From: UMGS1002 sp050309735
Lineage (GTDB): Bacteria > Bacillota > Clostridia > Oscillospirales > CAG-272
NCBI GenBank assembly: GCA_050309735.1
Contig: JBNRMS010000068.1
Coordinates: 54,922 to 118,921, forward strand
Reading direction: 5' to 3'
DNA length: 64,000 bases
Of this stretch, positions 1 through 8,950 are shown piece by piece. Numbering within the stretch: the first letter of the stretch is position 1; each line of letters opens with the position of its first letter. Both the position numbers and the translations under genes were made by a program. The notes beneath the pieces are model-generated. The model had not been told where the DNA came from and did not search any database. It saw nothing but the letters and a program-made list of their open reading frames with translations.

Positions 1-22
1 AAAAATAAGTATATAGCTTGCC

Positions 23-1393
23 TCACTTATCAAGGCCTTTGGCTACAATCAGGTCTCTGACCTGGTCTGCATATCTCTCGCAGTCCTCGCGGCTCATAGC
101 CTCGACCATTACTCTTACCACCGGCTCGGTGCCGCTCTTGCGCAAAAGTATCCGTCCGCTCTCACCAAGCGTATCGCCAATATCCGAAAGCAGCTTTATC
201 ACATCAGGGTCATCTGCCGGCTTGCACTTATCAACCACCCTGATATTCCGTGTAATCTGCGGGAATATCGTCACAGGAGAGGCAAGCTTGCTCAGTTTTG
301 TTTTTTGGCTGACCACTATCTCCATCAATTTAATTGAGGTTAGTATTCCGTCTCCCGTTGTGGCATATTTGCCGAGTATCACATGACCCGACTGCTCGCC
401 GCCGAGCACATGGCCGTTTTGCTGCATATTCTCATACACATATTTATCGCCCACCGTCGTTTTAACATAGTCAATCCCCTCCTCGCGCAGCGCGCGGTAG
501 AGCCCTAAGTTAGACATTATCGTCGTGACCACTGTGTTATTGACCAGTTTCCCCTCGCTTCTCAGTGCTTTTGCTAAAATATAGAGTATGTGGTCGCCGT
601 TTACCTCGCAGCCCTTCTCGTCGACCGCAATGCAGCGGTCGGCGTCTCCGTCGTAGGCAAAGCCGATGTCAAGCTCCCTCTCGCGGACAAAGTTGCAAAG
701 GCTCTCGATATGTGTAGAACCCACGTTAAGGTTTATATTGTCGCCGTTCGGCTCGGCGCCTATGACATAGGTTTTCGCTCCGAGTGCCTCAAAAACACTC
801 CGCGCAATCATCCACGCGCTGCCGTTGGCACAGTCAAGCCCCACCCGAAAGCCCTTGAAGGAAACTGTCGCCAGCGAAATAAGATAGCCTATGTAACGGT
901 TACGCCCGGCGGCGTGGTCAATGCTCCGTCCGATAAGCTCGCGCTGGGCCAGCGGGATGTCCTCACCCTTGATTCCGAGCGAGGCGCGCTCCCCGTCAAG
1001 ATATCTCTCAATCTTGTCAATAGTTGCGTCGTCCATTTTAACGCCCCCACTGTCGACAAGCTTAATTCCGTTGTCATAATATGGGTTGTGCGATGCCGAA
1101 ATCATCACGCCGCAATCAAAATCCTCAAAACGCGTGACATACGAAACGCTCGGCGTTGTAGTAACATGGAGCAGATACGCATCGGCGCCCGAGGCCGCAA
1201 TCCCGGCGGCAATGGCATACTCAAACATATAGCTCGAACGGCGCGTGTCCTTCCCGATAACAATCCTTGCCGGCCGGCCGGCCTCCCGGGTATAGTACCA
1301 TCCAATAAAACGTCCTATTTTATAAGCCTTGTCGGCAGACAAAACTCCGTTGGCCTCGCCCCTGAAGCCGTCGGTCCCGAAATACTTACCCAT
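23..1393 (-). CDS. glmM: Phosphoglucosamine mutase
   Basis: Interconverts glucosamine-6-phosphate and glucosamine-1-phosphate, the step before UDP-GlcNAc for peptidoglycan. The 456-residue length is usual for GlmM. The N-terminus carries the family start GKYFGTDGFRG. The phosphoserine loop reads ISASHNP with the active serine at about residue 101. The metal loop DGDADR lies at about 248-253, and the C-terminal phosphate-binding segment RKSGTEP is present. All catalytic landmarks are intact. It is followed by only 22 bases to the window edge, so any downstream partner such as glmS is not visible. It is the last visible gene of a minus-strand run with the phosphoesterase and CofE-like genes upstream. 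Confidence 0.97.
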   Translation of the reverse strand: MGKYFGTDGFRGEANGVLSADKAYKIGRFIGWYYTREAGRPARIVIGKDTRRSSYMFEYAIAAGIAASGADAYLLHVTTTPSVSYVTRFEDFDCGVMISASHNPYYDNGIKLVDSGGVKMDDATIDKIERYLDGERASLGIKGEDIPLAQRELIGRSIDHAAGRNRYIGYLISLATVSFKGFRVGLDCANGSAWMIARSVFEALGAKTYVIGAEPNGDNINLNVGSTHIESLCNFVRERELDIGFAYDGDADRCIAVDEKGCEVNGDHILYILAKALRSEGKLVNNTVVTTIMSNLGLYRALREEGIDYVKTTVGDKYVYENMQQNGHVLGGEQSGHVILGKYATTGDGILTSIKLMEIVVSQKTKLSKLASPVTIFPQITRNIRVVDKCKPADDPDVIKLLSDIGDTLGESGRILLRKSGTEPVVRVMVEAMSREDCERYADQVRDLIVAKGLDK

Positions 1394-1414
1394 TTATATG
1401 CCCCTCTCGTTCTC

Positions 1415-2197
1415 TTATTCTATTTTCACAATAACCACCTCGGGTAAATTATTAATCCTTGGTATGCCGCATTCAAGCCGCAACCCTCGGCTGACAACCA
1501 TAATCTGCCCCTTCTTCTTATAAACCCCGCTTGTATATTTCGGGAAAAACCCCTGCCCCGGCGCGAGCAGACCCCGGCCAAAAAAGCACCACTGACCACC
1601 GTGAGCATGACCGGATATAGTTAGATCTATATCCTTTCCTATAATATGCCGCTCCCAGTACTCGGGGTGATGAGACAGGAGAATTTTTTGGGCTTTGAGC
1701 CGGGCAAAATCGTTCAGCCAGCTAAGATTCGGCTCGCCGCTTTTGTGAAAAAGCCCGTACGCCCCGCCGGTTGAAAGGCCGCCGAGCAGTGTGCCGTTTG
1801 GAAGTGTGATATGGCTGTTATCAAGCAGCGTCGCCCCTGTCCGGGCAATTCTTTCGGCGTTTTCGGCCGAAACCCTCACCTCGTGGTTTCCCACCGAGCA
1901 AAACACCGGCGCAATCCTGCCCGCCTCCCTGAGAAAAGCAAAACCCTTCTCATTCTCTGCGGCCTCGGCTATATATCGACCGGTCGGCTCGTCGCCCCGG
2001 CACCTGTCGTCGGCAAGCGAGCCGAAGAGGTCGCCGGGGCATACGATTATGTCGGGTCTGCTTTCCTTGATAAGAGCAATAATCTCTTGTGAATCCGAGT
2101 TATGCAGGTCTGCCGCAACGGCAATTCTCATACCCGAACTCATTCCAACCTCGGAGTGCCTTATCGTGTATTCTGTTTTAACTACTCTTTTTTTCAT
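1415..2197 (-). CDS. Metallophosphoesterase (calcineurin-like, YkuE-type)
   Basis: A small metal-dependent phosphohydrolase. Metal-binding motifs are in family order: AADLHNS (D-x-H) near residue 35, CPGDLF (GD-x) near 60, CSVGNHEV (GNH-E) near 110, and SGHAHGGQW (GHxHGGQ) near 200. The Gly-His-Ala-His-Gly-Gly ending resembles YkuE-like membrane-associated phosphoesterases, but no transmembrane segment or signal peptide is visible, so cytoplasmic action is inferred. The substrate is unknown. An in-frame GTG 12 bases upstream (2209) is an alternative start; neither start has a convincing ribosome binding site. It lies only about 20 bases after the CofE-like gene, so co-transcription is likely. 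Confidence 0.88.
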   Translation of the reverse strand: MKKRVVKTEYTIRHSEVGMSSGMRIAVAADLHNSDSQEIIALIKESRPDIIVCPGDLFGSLADDRCRGDEPTGRYIAEAAENEKGFAFLREAGRIAPVFCSVGNHEVRVSAENAERIARTGATLLDNSHITLPNGTLLGGLSTGGAYGLFHKSGEPNLSWLNDFARLKAQKILLSHHPEYWERHIIGKDIDLTISGHAHGGQWCFFGRGLLAPGQGFFPKYTSGVYKKKGQIMVVSRGLRLECGIPRINNLPEVVIVKIE

Positions 2198-2218
2198 CAG
2201 GCCAAGCACAGTCCCGAT

Positions 2219-3424
2219 TTATTCGGTTCCCTTCTCGGTTGCGTAATTGTCAAAGTAACCCTGAATCCAGACTATCGGCGTACCCTTATCTCCGCTGCCC
2301 GAAGTCAGGTCTGAAAGAGAGCCTATAAGATCGGTAAGTCTTCTTGGCGTGGTTCCCTGCGACGCCATGTCGCCGACAAGGTCGTCGCCCTTATGCCGGA
2401 TATAATCGGCTATCGCCTCTTTCAGCTCGGCGCCCTTGAGGTCGGCAAAATTGTTGTCGGCAAGATACTTGAGTTTAACCTCGTTCGGCTGCCCTGCAAG
2501 GCCCTTTGTAAAGGCGGGCGAGGACACCGGGTCTGCCAGCTCCCAAATTTTGCCCACCGGGTCACAGAAGGCTCCGTCGCCATAGACCATCACCTCAACA
2601 AGGCGCCCGGTCTCTTTGAATATCCCCGCCTGTATCTCGTTGACAACCTTGTCTCCCCCGCGGGGAAAGAGCTTTACCGTTTCTTCTGTCGCCTTATTTG
2701 AGCCGAGCAATCCGTACTTCTCGTTATACCCCCTCTCCGGAGCAGGTGAGGCGAGTATATCGTCAAGCCCATATACAATCTCGGCGCCAGCCGCTCTAAG
2801 CCTTTTCTTGGTGCGCTCGCGGCTGTGTATATCTGCTGCAAGGATATGCTTTGTGTAGCCGAGAATGGCGCGGGGATCGTTTGCAAGTATTATCTCGGCC
2901 TCGCAGCTCTCTGCGCATATCAGCTCTCTGTAATATTCGATATAGTCAACCCCGGTGAAGGTATGCCGATGGTAACCAAACAACTCACGGTATTTCTCCT
3001 CCGAGAGAACATCCCGCCACGGGTCTATCCCCGACTCGTCGAGCGCGTCGATATCAACAAGACAGTTGCCGACTTCGTCTGAAGGATAGCTTAGCATAAG
3101 CACTACCTTTTTTGCCCCCCGCGCGATCCCCTTAAGGCAGATTGAAAATCGGTTTCGGCTGAGAATCGGGAAAACAACCCCGACGACTCCGCCCGGATAT
3201 TTTTCGCGGATATCGTCGGCTATATGATCGACGCTTGCATAATTCCCCTCGGCCCTTGCCACCACCGCCTCGGTGACGGCTATAATATCCCGGTCGCGTA
3301 TGCTTATATTTTCGCTCCTCGCCGCGTCAAGGACGCTCCTTACCGTTATAGCGGCGATATCATCTCCGCTGCGTATTATAGGGGCGCGAACCCCTCTTGA
3401 AATGGTTCCGATTGCTCTTTCCAT
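2219..3424 (-). CDS. Coenzyme F420-0:L-glutamate ligase (CofE)-like protein
   Basis: Resembles the F420 gamma-glutamyl ligase family (pfam01996-type), which adds glutamate to F420-0. Family-like segments are IISRGVRAPIIRSGDD-type N-terminal sequence, DRDIIAVTEAVVARAEG (about residues 43-60), a middle block around GLLGSNKAT, and VMVYGDGAFCDPVGKIWE (about 278-296). It is 401 residues, longer than archaeal CofE (about 250), as is common for clostridial members. No other F420 biosynthesis gene (fbiC, cofC, cofD) is in the window, so the actual acceptor is uncertain; these clostridial homologues may ligate glutamate to something else. The ATG is preceded by AGAGGT at a 9-base spacing. Confidence 0.72.
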   Translation of the reverse strand: MERAIGTISRGVRAPIIRSGDDIAAITVRSVLDAARSENISIRDRDIIAVTEAVVARAEGNYASVDHIADDIREKYPGGVVGVVFPILSRNRFSICLKGIARGAKKVVLMLSYPSDEVGNCLVDIDALDESGIDPWRDVLSEEKYRELFGYHRHTFTGVDYIEYYRELICAESCEAEIILANDPRAILGYTKHILAADIHSRERTKKRLRAAGAEIVYGLDDILASPAPERGYNEKYGLLGSNKATEETVKLFPRGGDKVVNEIQAGIFKETGRLVEVMVYGDGAFCDPVGKIWELADPVSSPAFTKGLAGQPNEVKLKYLADNNFADLKGAELKEAIADYIRHKGDDLVGDMASQGTTPRRLTDLIGSLSDLTSGSGDKGTPIVWIQGYFDNYATEKGTE

Positions 3425-3482
3425 TTTTCGGTTACCTCTTTTATTTTATTATATTGCAGTCGTATTTATTCCCATAATTTGT

Positions 3483-4304
3483 TCAGCCGTCACACATTTG
3501 GCGCAGCCGGGAGACGGCGTCGTAGGCTCTTTTATAAAATTCCTCAGGTGTGTATTGCGCATATATCGGCCTTCCGTTGTAGCCAACCTCAAGCGTCAGC
3601 GTGCCGGTAAAACCAGACTTTTTAATATGTTCGGCAAATCTGTTAAAATCAATATTCCCATCGAAGGGGATATAGTGCAGGTCATCGCTCTGAGGAGCGC
3701 CCGGGTCTTTGTCTTCTTTTTTGACCACGCCCAGATTGTCGTGTATATGCGTGTATATCAGCCGGTTGCCGAATATGGGCATATACTCAAGCCCGGGAGT
3801 GAAACAGCTCTCGTGCCCGTTGTCCCAGCAGAAGCCAACCTCGGGTATATCGCGGTAAAGCTCCATCACAAAGGCAAGATTCGCAAGTTTTCTCTGATTC
3901 TCAAAGGCTATCTTAACACCTCTGCCGACAGCCCTGTCTATCAGCTTATCCCATCTGGCATGCCCGGCATCGTTTACACAGGGAGCCTTATTGCCGCTCG
4001 AAAGGTGAACGACCATAATAGGCACACCGGCGCTCGCACAAAATTCAAGGCACTCGACAAGCCTTGCGAGCATAAGGTCACCCTCCTCACCGGTCGACCA
4101 TATATTGTTTATTCCGTCAAAGGGAGCGTGTATGCTCTCATACATAAGACCCGCGCCCGAGAGAATGTCTGCAACACCGTCGTTTGCGAGAGCTGCTTTA
4201 TATCCGGTGAACACACAATCAAACCCAATGTCCCGCAGAATTTTTGCACTCTCGGCCGGCGTTCTGCCTTTAATCACCCCATAGTTTATGCCTAATTTTC
4301 GCAT
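3483..4304 (-). CDS. Sugar phosphate isomerase/epimerase (xylose isomerase-like TIM barrel)
   Basis: A 273-residue AP-endonuclease-2/xylose-isomerase-like TIM barrel. It shows the alternating beta strands of the fold with metal-site residues, for example ESIHAPFDG near 80, FENQRK near 145, FCWDNGHESC near 172 (D and H), and LEVGYNGRP near the C-terminus (Glu). This superfamily includes sugar epimerases and inosose dehydratase-like enzymes; the substrate cannot be read from sequence. It has its own promoter with an operator-like palindrome (see the site at 4339-4367) and a strong ribosome binding site, TAAGGAGATGGCAT before ATG, so it appears to be separately regulated rather than part of the tail-fibre gene's transcript. 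Confidence 0.85.
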   Translation of the reverse strand: MRKLGINYGVIKGRTPAESAKILRDIGFDCVFTGYKAALANDGVADILSGAGLMYESIHAPFDGINNIWSTGEEGDLMLARLVECLEFCASAGVPIMVVHLSSGNKAPCVNDAGHARWDKLIDRAVGRGVKIAFENQRKLANLAFVMELYRDIPEVGFCWDNGHESCFTPGLEYMPIFGNRLIYTHIHDNLGVVKKEDKDPGAPQSDDLHYIPFDGNIDFNRFAEHIKKSGFTGTLTLEVGYNGRPIYAQYTPEEFYKRAYDAVSRLRQMCDG

Positions 4305-4338
4305 ATGCCATCTCCTTAGTTTAAGATAATCTGCTTTA

Positions 4339-4367
4339 ATTTTAGCACACTAATATGTGCTCGTCAA
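4339..4367 (-). promoter_or_regulatory. Sigma-A promoter with operator-like inverted repeat in the spacer
   Basis: Read on the minus strand this is TTGACG, a 17-base spacer, then TAAAAT, 35 bases before the isomerase start. The spacer together with the first base of the -10 forms an inverted repeat with arms AGCACA and TGTGCT around six bases (4344-4361), the size and position of a repressor operator. The promoter is a direct sequence match; the operator role is inference. Confidence 0.75.
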
Positions 4368-4450
4368 GAAGAACGGGAAATTTGATGGTGATATCGGCGT
4401 GAAAGTTTTCTCCTTATGAATTAAAGTTGGCCGCAAGGCGGCTCGAGAAC

Positions 4451-4486
4451 AACAAAATGCCGCCGCGTGAGTTCCACGCGGCGGCG
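4451..4486 (-). terminator. Intrinsic terminator after the tail-fibre-like gene
   Basis: An 11-base perfect GC-rich stem (GCCGCCGCGTG and its complement) with a 5-base loop. It is followed on the minus strand by ATTTTGTTGTT. It lies about 25 bases beyond the stop codon of the tail-fibre-like gene. Confidence 0.8.
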
Positions 4487-4508
4487 GGGATATTTTTCTT
4501 ATTAAATA

Positions 4509-7307
4509 CTATTGCTCTGCCCGTACAAAGGCTGACAGGGCGGCCGCTATTTTCGAGGCATCTTCGATTACGGATGGGTCGGACGAGGTGGCAAGCCCGA
4601 GCGCCGAGAAGAGAGCGAGAATTTTTTTGCGATCGCTCTCTATCTGGCGGGGATAGTCGGGCCGGTATTTTATTTTCGAGCGAAGGCCGAGCGCAGCTTT
4701 GACATATTTCCCGGTAGCGCTGTCATATCTCAGAATGCGCTCGACCCCGCCGGTTGCAACCCGATAGGCGGCGGGCTCTATGATATTTGTCACCGCGGGC
4801 GAGGCTAACTCATAATAAACCTTCACGCCGCTGACCGGCTTTGAAAGTGTCAGATAAATTCCGTTTACGCTGCCGATATTCCCCGATGCAGAGAGATATA
4901 CTGTCCCGTTTTTTGCACCCTCAAGCTGCACCACATCGCCGCTCGAACCGCTGACAGTCATAACACCAACGCGACGGCAGAGTTTGCCGCTATCAAAGTC
5001 AAGCGTGTCGCAAATCCCACCAGGCAGGCGGCACATCTCATAATTCTGCGTGAATAACAGGCTCGAATCAAGCTCGTTTGTCTCGCCTCCGGTGCTGTTA
5101 AGTCCTCCGACAATAGCATTTGTCTGCCCCTTTGGGTGATAAACCCCGCCGATAATTTTTTCGATTTCGGCGGCGGGAAGCTCATCCATACCCAGATAGG
5201 TCAGGTCGTAGACAGCCAGTCTCCGCATACTGATGACCTCCTCGGTCATCGTAAGGTTTACAGTGATTTTCGCACCGGGAGACGGAAGGTTTACCACCGT
5301 TCCCGAGAAGCCGTATTCTGACAGCTCTGCCGGCTCACTTGAGCCGGGCAGTGTCCAACCGGCTCCCGACACATATGTGAGCACATAGCTGCCGCTCGCA
5401 GCATTATAGCCGAGCGCTCCGGCAAATTTCACAGGATCAAGCACAGGATTGATAATTCCTATAATCCCGTATGTGGTATAGATTGCAGAGGGGGTTCTTC
5501 CATATGGAAAGGTAAAATCAATATTTATCTCCGAGTTTGCCCTCAGAGCCTCGTTCGACGTGCTGAACACAACTTCAATCCCATAGTTTGTCAAGTTGAC
5601 AAGTTCCCCGACTCCATCTACCCTCCAACCGTAGTTATAGACAAAACGGTATTTGCCGTTCCACAGAGGAGAGAAGGCAGCGATTTTATTAGAGAAAAGC
5701 ACGGGATTCACCGTCACACTCGAAATATATCCCGAGTGGGAGGCCGCCGCTACAATCTGGCGCTTGTCCCACAGACCGACCGCCCCTTCTCCGTTAGTAG
5801 ACGAGGTTATAATGCCCGAGACGCGCTGCCAGTCGTCTGTTGCACATGATTCGATATAATGCACACCTCCTCCGCCCCCGTCTGCGAAAAGGACGACGCC
5901 CGGTGCGGTCGTCGGTTTTTTTATTTCACCCTCAATATAGTATTTGTGTCCTGCGGTAAAAGAGACAGCGCGCATAATTTTTGCCGGAACGGCCTCGGCC
6001 GCCGTCGGCTGGTAGACCTCAATTGTAAAGGAATCAATCTCAAAATCATCCTCATAAACTGTTATTACAACAGCTCCGACTTCAAGACCTTCTATATCCC
6101 ACCCTTCCCCGTCATATCTTTCAACAATATCTACTATCCCCGGCACGCTCGCCTCGCAATATTGCAGGCCTGTGTCATAACCGTCGACCTCGACGACGCC
6201 CCCGATTTGAATCAAATAATCGGCGTCTGATTCGACAATTTCCGGCGCGGGGGGAGGATTGAGGGTTATCGAGCCTGTGCCGCTCCAAACCTCAAATTCC
6301 CCTCCCTCGAATGACCAGCCCGAGGCGTCGGCAAAATTTCCGTTGTCAAGCAGCTGAACCACACTCATCCCCTCAAGCTCGACAAGCTCAGCCGATGCCA
6401 GCTCTATGCCCTCCTCACCCGAGGCGCTGGTCCGCTCAAAGAGGATATCCTCAACCTCAATTTCTCTCACCGGGGACAGGTTGTCGGCCGCCCCGGCGAT
6501 AAGATCTGCCGCCCGACCCGAGGCCGGGGCGTAGGTTTCGGCGTGGTTGTGCGAGATTGGCGCATAGGTGCCTGTGTGGTTGTGGGAAGCAGGTGCATAT
6601 GCGCCTGTATGACTGTGTGTGAGAGGCGCATATGTACCCGCATGGCTGTGAGAGACCGGCGCATAAGTGCCTGTATGGTTGTGCAAGACATCGGCCTTGC
6701 CCGCCAGCGCAGCATGCACCCCTCCCGATGCCACCGCGCGCCCGCTGCCCGCAGTCGGAGCGGCATCTATTGCCGGCTTGTTTTTTATGTAATCGAGCGC
6801 CCGGCTGTCTGCCTGCGACCAGTCAGACTGCACATTTAACTGAGCACCCGACTCAATGCCCGCAAGCTTTGCTTTTTCCTCGTTTGTATAATCGTTTGAG
6901 GACAAACCCTTTCCCTCAGCGACATTCACCTTTCCGAGAAGAGCCGTCATGATCTGAGAGGCTTGGCTCGGAGTTGGAACAAGTGCCTCGTTTTCTGTCG
7001 GAACGCTCGTGTCAAGCACCCGCACAAGCCCCTCGGCGCTTATCAGCACCCGCTCGCCGCAATAGCCGCTCACCACAAACCTGCTTGTCCCCCCGACATT
7101 CATAACCTCCGCGGGGATGTTGATAGGCTCGCCGCCATATAGAATCGAGACCGCCTCTCCCTCGGGCGGGTAAAAGCTCACGGTTACCGCAAGCCCTTCC
7201 CACTCCTCACTAAGGACAAAATCAAGTTTTTCTATTCCGTAGCTCCCCCGCGTCCCCGCGACAAACCTTGCCGGATTCAAAACATATCTGTCAACTTTAA
7301 TTATCAT
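4509..7307 (-). CDS. Phage tail-fibre / baseplate-like protein, isolated in the chromosome
   Basis: A 932-residue protein with the layout of a phage receptor-binding or tail-fibre subunit. The N-terminal ~125 residues (IIKVDRYVLNPARF..., EEWEGL) resemble BppU-like attachment domains of Firmicute phages. This is followed by the linker TNEEKAKLAGIESGAQ and SDWSQADSRALDYIKNKP, which is typical of tail fibres. Next comes a His-rich tandem repeat of about 11 residues (HNHTGTYAPVS, HSHAGTYAPLT and variants, five to six units), then a long beta-rich C-terminal half with carbohydrate-binding or adhesin-like character and no catalytic motif I recognise. No signal peptide. The ATG is chosen because AAAGG lies at the right spacing; an in-frame TTG 15 bases upstream overlaps that site. 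No capsid, terminase, holin or integrase gene is nearby, so it is a domesticated remnant, a tailocin-like part, or a cargo gene. Confidence 0.72.
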   Translation of the reverse strand: MIIKVDRYVLNPARFVAGTRGSYGIEKLDFVLSEEWEGLAVTVSFYPPEGEAVSILYGGEPINIPAEVMNVGGTSRFVVSGYCGERVLISAEGLVRVLDTSVPTENEALVPTPSQASQIMTALLGKVNVAEGKGLSSNDYTNEEKAKLAGIESGAQLNVQSDWSQADSRALDYIKNKPAIDAAPTAGSGRAVASGGVHAALAGKADVLHNHTGTYAPVSHSHAGTYAPLTHSHTGAYAPASHNHTGTYAPISHNHAETYAPASGRAADLIAGAADNLSPVREIEVEDILFERTSASGEEGIELASAELVELEGMSVVQLLDNGNFADASGWSFEGGEFEVWSGTGSITLNPPPAPEIVESDADYLIQIGGVVEVDGYDTGLQYCEASVPGIVDIVERYDGEGWDIEGLEVGAVVITVYEDDFEIDSFTIEVYQPTAAEAVPAKIMRAVSFTAGHKYYIEGEIKKPTTAPGVVLFADGGGGGVHYIESCATDDWQRVSGIITSSTNGEGAVGLWDKRQIVAAASHSGYISSVTVNPVLFSNKIAAFSPLWNGKYRFVYNYGWRVDGVGELVNLTNYGIEVVFSTSNEALRANSEINIDFTFPYGRTPSAIYTTYGIIGIINPVLDPVKFAGALGYNAASGSYVLTYVSGAGWTLPGSSEPAELSEYGFSGTVVNLPSPGAKITVNLTMTEEVISMRRLAVYDLTYLGMDELPAAEIEKIIGGVYHPKGQTNAIVGGLNSTGGETNELDSSLLFTQNYEMCRLPGGICDTLDFDSGKLCRRVGVMTVSGSSGDVVQLEGAKNGTVYLSASGNIGSVNGIYLTLSKPVSGVKVYYELASPAVTNIIEPAAYRVATGGVERILRYDSATGKYVKAALGLRSKIKYRPDYPRQIESDRKKILALFSALGLATSSDPSVIEDASKIAAALSAFVRAEQ
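6530..6700 (-). repeat. 33-bp tandem repeat encoding HxHxGTYAP units
   Basis: Five to six in-frame units of about 33 bases inside the tail-fibre-like gene. Each encodes a variant of H(N/S)H(T/A)G(T/A)YAP(x)(S/T). The units are similar but not identical, consistent with an old repeat that could expand or contract without shifting frame. Confidence 0.8.
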
Positions 7308-7399
7308 GTCTTTGCCTTTCAAAGGCGCTTTCTGTTATCCCGCGTAAATTATATCAAAGCACCCTCTCTTGTGACTGACATCTTTATGTCAGCACAACT

Positions 7400-8695
7400 C
7401 TACTCTGCTTTTCCTTTTATTATATCGACAAGCGCCGCCGCCGTCAGATATGCGGCTTCCTTTGCCTCGGACAGCGAATTCCCGCTCGCCCCCACCTCAA
7501 GGAGCATCGACAGCGGCGCGTACTGCTGATTATAAGCCGAGCCGCGCAGGTAAACCGGGCGGCAGATATTTGTATGCCTGCTGTTCAAAAAATTACGAAG
7601 CTTGAGGGCAAGCGCGAGATTATTTTGCCAGTTTGGACAATCAACGCCGTTATAGTCGCTTCCGACGACGCACATCACCTGCGCCGCCGCCCTTCCGTCA
7701 ACCAGGGTCACCGGTCGTATCAGCGAGCCGGTTGAGGTGGTCAGCGAGTCGCGGTGAACGTCTATCACATACTGTATCGAAGGGTGCTTTGCAAGGTATT
7801 CTCTTATCGTTGCAGCCGAGCGCGAATAGGAATCTTTGTATGACTCAAGGTCGTGCATTATAGTGCAGTGTAATGTTTTAATACCGTTTGAATTGAGTGT
7901 ATCGGCAATAACCGCTCCGACTGCCACCACGTTTTTGGTGATATCATCCGAGCGCGCAAGCTCTGAATCGCTTGAGTACGAAATGCTGCCCTCCTCGCTG
8001 TATGCCTCGGTGCCGTGTGTGTGAACAATTAAAACTACCGGATTGCCGACCGGATATATGGCGGAATTGAAAAAATCAAAGGCGGGGATAGCCTCGGAAG
8101 ATTCGAGCAGAGCGCTTGTCTTCGGCGAGTAGCGTGTATCATTATATATGTAGGTTTCACCGTATGAGATAAGGCTCATGTCTCTTGGAACTATCGCGAT
8201 GTGACCAGCCGGAACAAGCGCATAGTCGAAGCTGTATAGCTCGTCGGGGTCGGAATAGATCGGAGCGGAGGGTTGGGTCACGGGTGAGCCGGTGCCGTCC
8301 GGCGTTGTAACTGCCGACGTCTCCCTGCCGAGTGCCTCAAAGAGTTTTTTTAGCATTGCAAGAAAGCCGCCCTCCTCGTCTCCCCCCGCAATATCCCCGG
8401 GAGGTTGAGCGCTGCCATCGGGTGCTGTTTGCGAGGTCTCAGAGCTTGTTCCGCTTGTATTCGGCTCTCCCGTTGTCTCCTCTCCTCTCGCTCCTCCAAA
8501 GGCTCCGACAGGTTGCCCTAACCCGCCCAAAAAACAAAATATTATAAAAATTACCGAAAAAAGAGCAACGCCGAGCGCTATTGTGCTGAAGAAGGCCGAG
8601 CCGCCACGACGAATGCGTGCAGATGCCGTCATCGGTCTGCCGTCGGTCAGCCTTTTTGTCTCTCCGGGGAAGAGGTTTATCCTTTCTTTTTCCAT
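7400..8695 (-). CDS. spoIIP: Stage II sporulation protein P (septal peptidoglycan hydrolase)
   Basis: SpoIIP works with SpoIID and SpoIIM to degrade septal peptidoglycan during engulfment. The protein has a short cytoplasmic N-terminus, one transmembrane segment (about residues 36-58), a long Ser/Thr/Pro/Gly-rich spacer to about 145, then the amidase domain. That domain carries the hallmark VHTHGTEAY (about 224-232) and YVIDVHRD (about 309-316), which supply zinc-binding and catalytic residues. The ATG is chosen because GGGGG lies 5 bases upstream; an ATG four codons earlier (8707) would lie inside that site. It follows gpr in the same direction, the order known from Bacillus (gpr-spoIIP), so mother-cell or forespore-specific control is expected. 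Confidence 0.93.
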   Translation of the reverse strand: MEKERINLFPGETKRLTDGRPMTASARIRRGGSAFFSTIALGVALFSVIFIIFCFLGGLGQPVGAFGGARGEETTGEPNTSGTSSETSQTAPDGSAQPPGDIAGGDEEGGFLAMLKKLFEALGRETSAVTTPDGTGSPVTQPSAPIYSDPDELYSFDYALVPAGHIAIVPRDMSLISYGETYIYNDTRYSPKTSALLESSEAIPAFDFFNSAIYPVGNPVVLIVHTHGTEAYSEEGSISYSSDSELARSDDITKNVVAVGAVIADTLNSNGIKTLHCTIMHDLESYKDSYSRSAATIREYLAKHPSIQYVIDVHRDSLTTSTGSLIRPVTLVDGRAAAQVMCVVGSDYNGVDCPNWQNNLALALKLRNFLNSRHTNICRPVYLRGSAYNQQYAPLSMLLEVGASGNSLSEAKEAAYLTAAALVDIIKGKAE

Positions 8696-8707
8696 AGTAA
8701 CCCCCAT

Positions 8708-8950
8708 GCCGCCAAAATACGGCTTAAATAGATTTTAGAAAATTTGCGCGTTAAGCACCGCCATCAACTCATGAGTCACGCAAAAGGCAACACAAATCGG
8801 TTGTGCCGGGATTTGTGTCGGTACGGGCGGCGCCGATATCGCCGCCATGCTCGCGCCGCGAGGCCTTTGCGCGTTGTATGAAAGAAATAAATTTCTTTCA
8901 TACCGGCATCCGCACAAAGATTATTCGATTATATGCTCGGCGCTCGTTTA
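8708..8950. other. gpr-spoIIP spacer with three inverted repeats
   Basis: This 240-base spacer has no convincing gene. It contains three hairpin-forming repeats: arms of 9 bases at 8790-8798/8810-8818, arms of 7 bases at 8826-8832/8840-8846, and a near-perfect 12-base-arm palindrome at 8877-8902. None is followed by a clear T-tract. They may be weak terminators, RNA-stability elements or part of a small RNA. Confidence 0.5.

Noticed and set aside
590..1447. Long plus-strand open frame opposite glmM
   Set aside because: It is antisense to a complete glmM with intact motifs and has no recognisable domain or ribosome binding site.
3273..4295. 340-codon plus-strand frame opposite the CofE-like and isomerase genes
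   Set aside because: It spans two real genes on the other strand and their spacer, with no family features.
4509..7307. Complete prophage
   Set aside because: Only one phage-like gene is present; flanking genes are ordinary chromosomal genes.
8735..8917. 60-codon minus-strand frame between gpr and spoIIP
   Set aside because: It reads through inverted repeats and lacks a ribosome binding site or family match.
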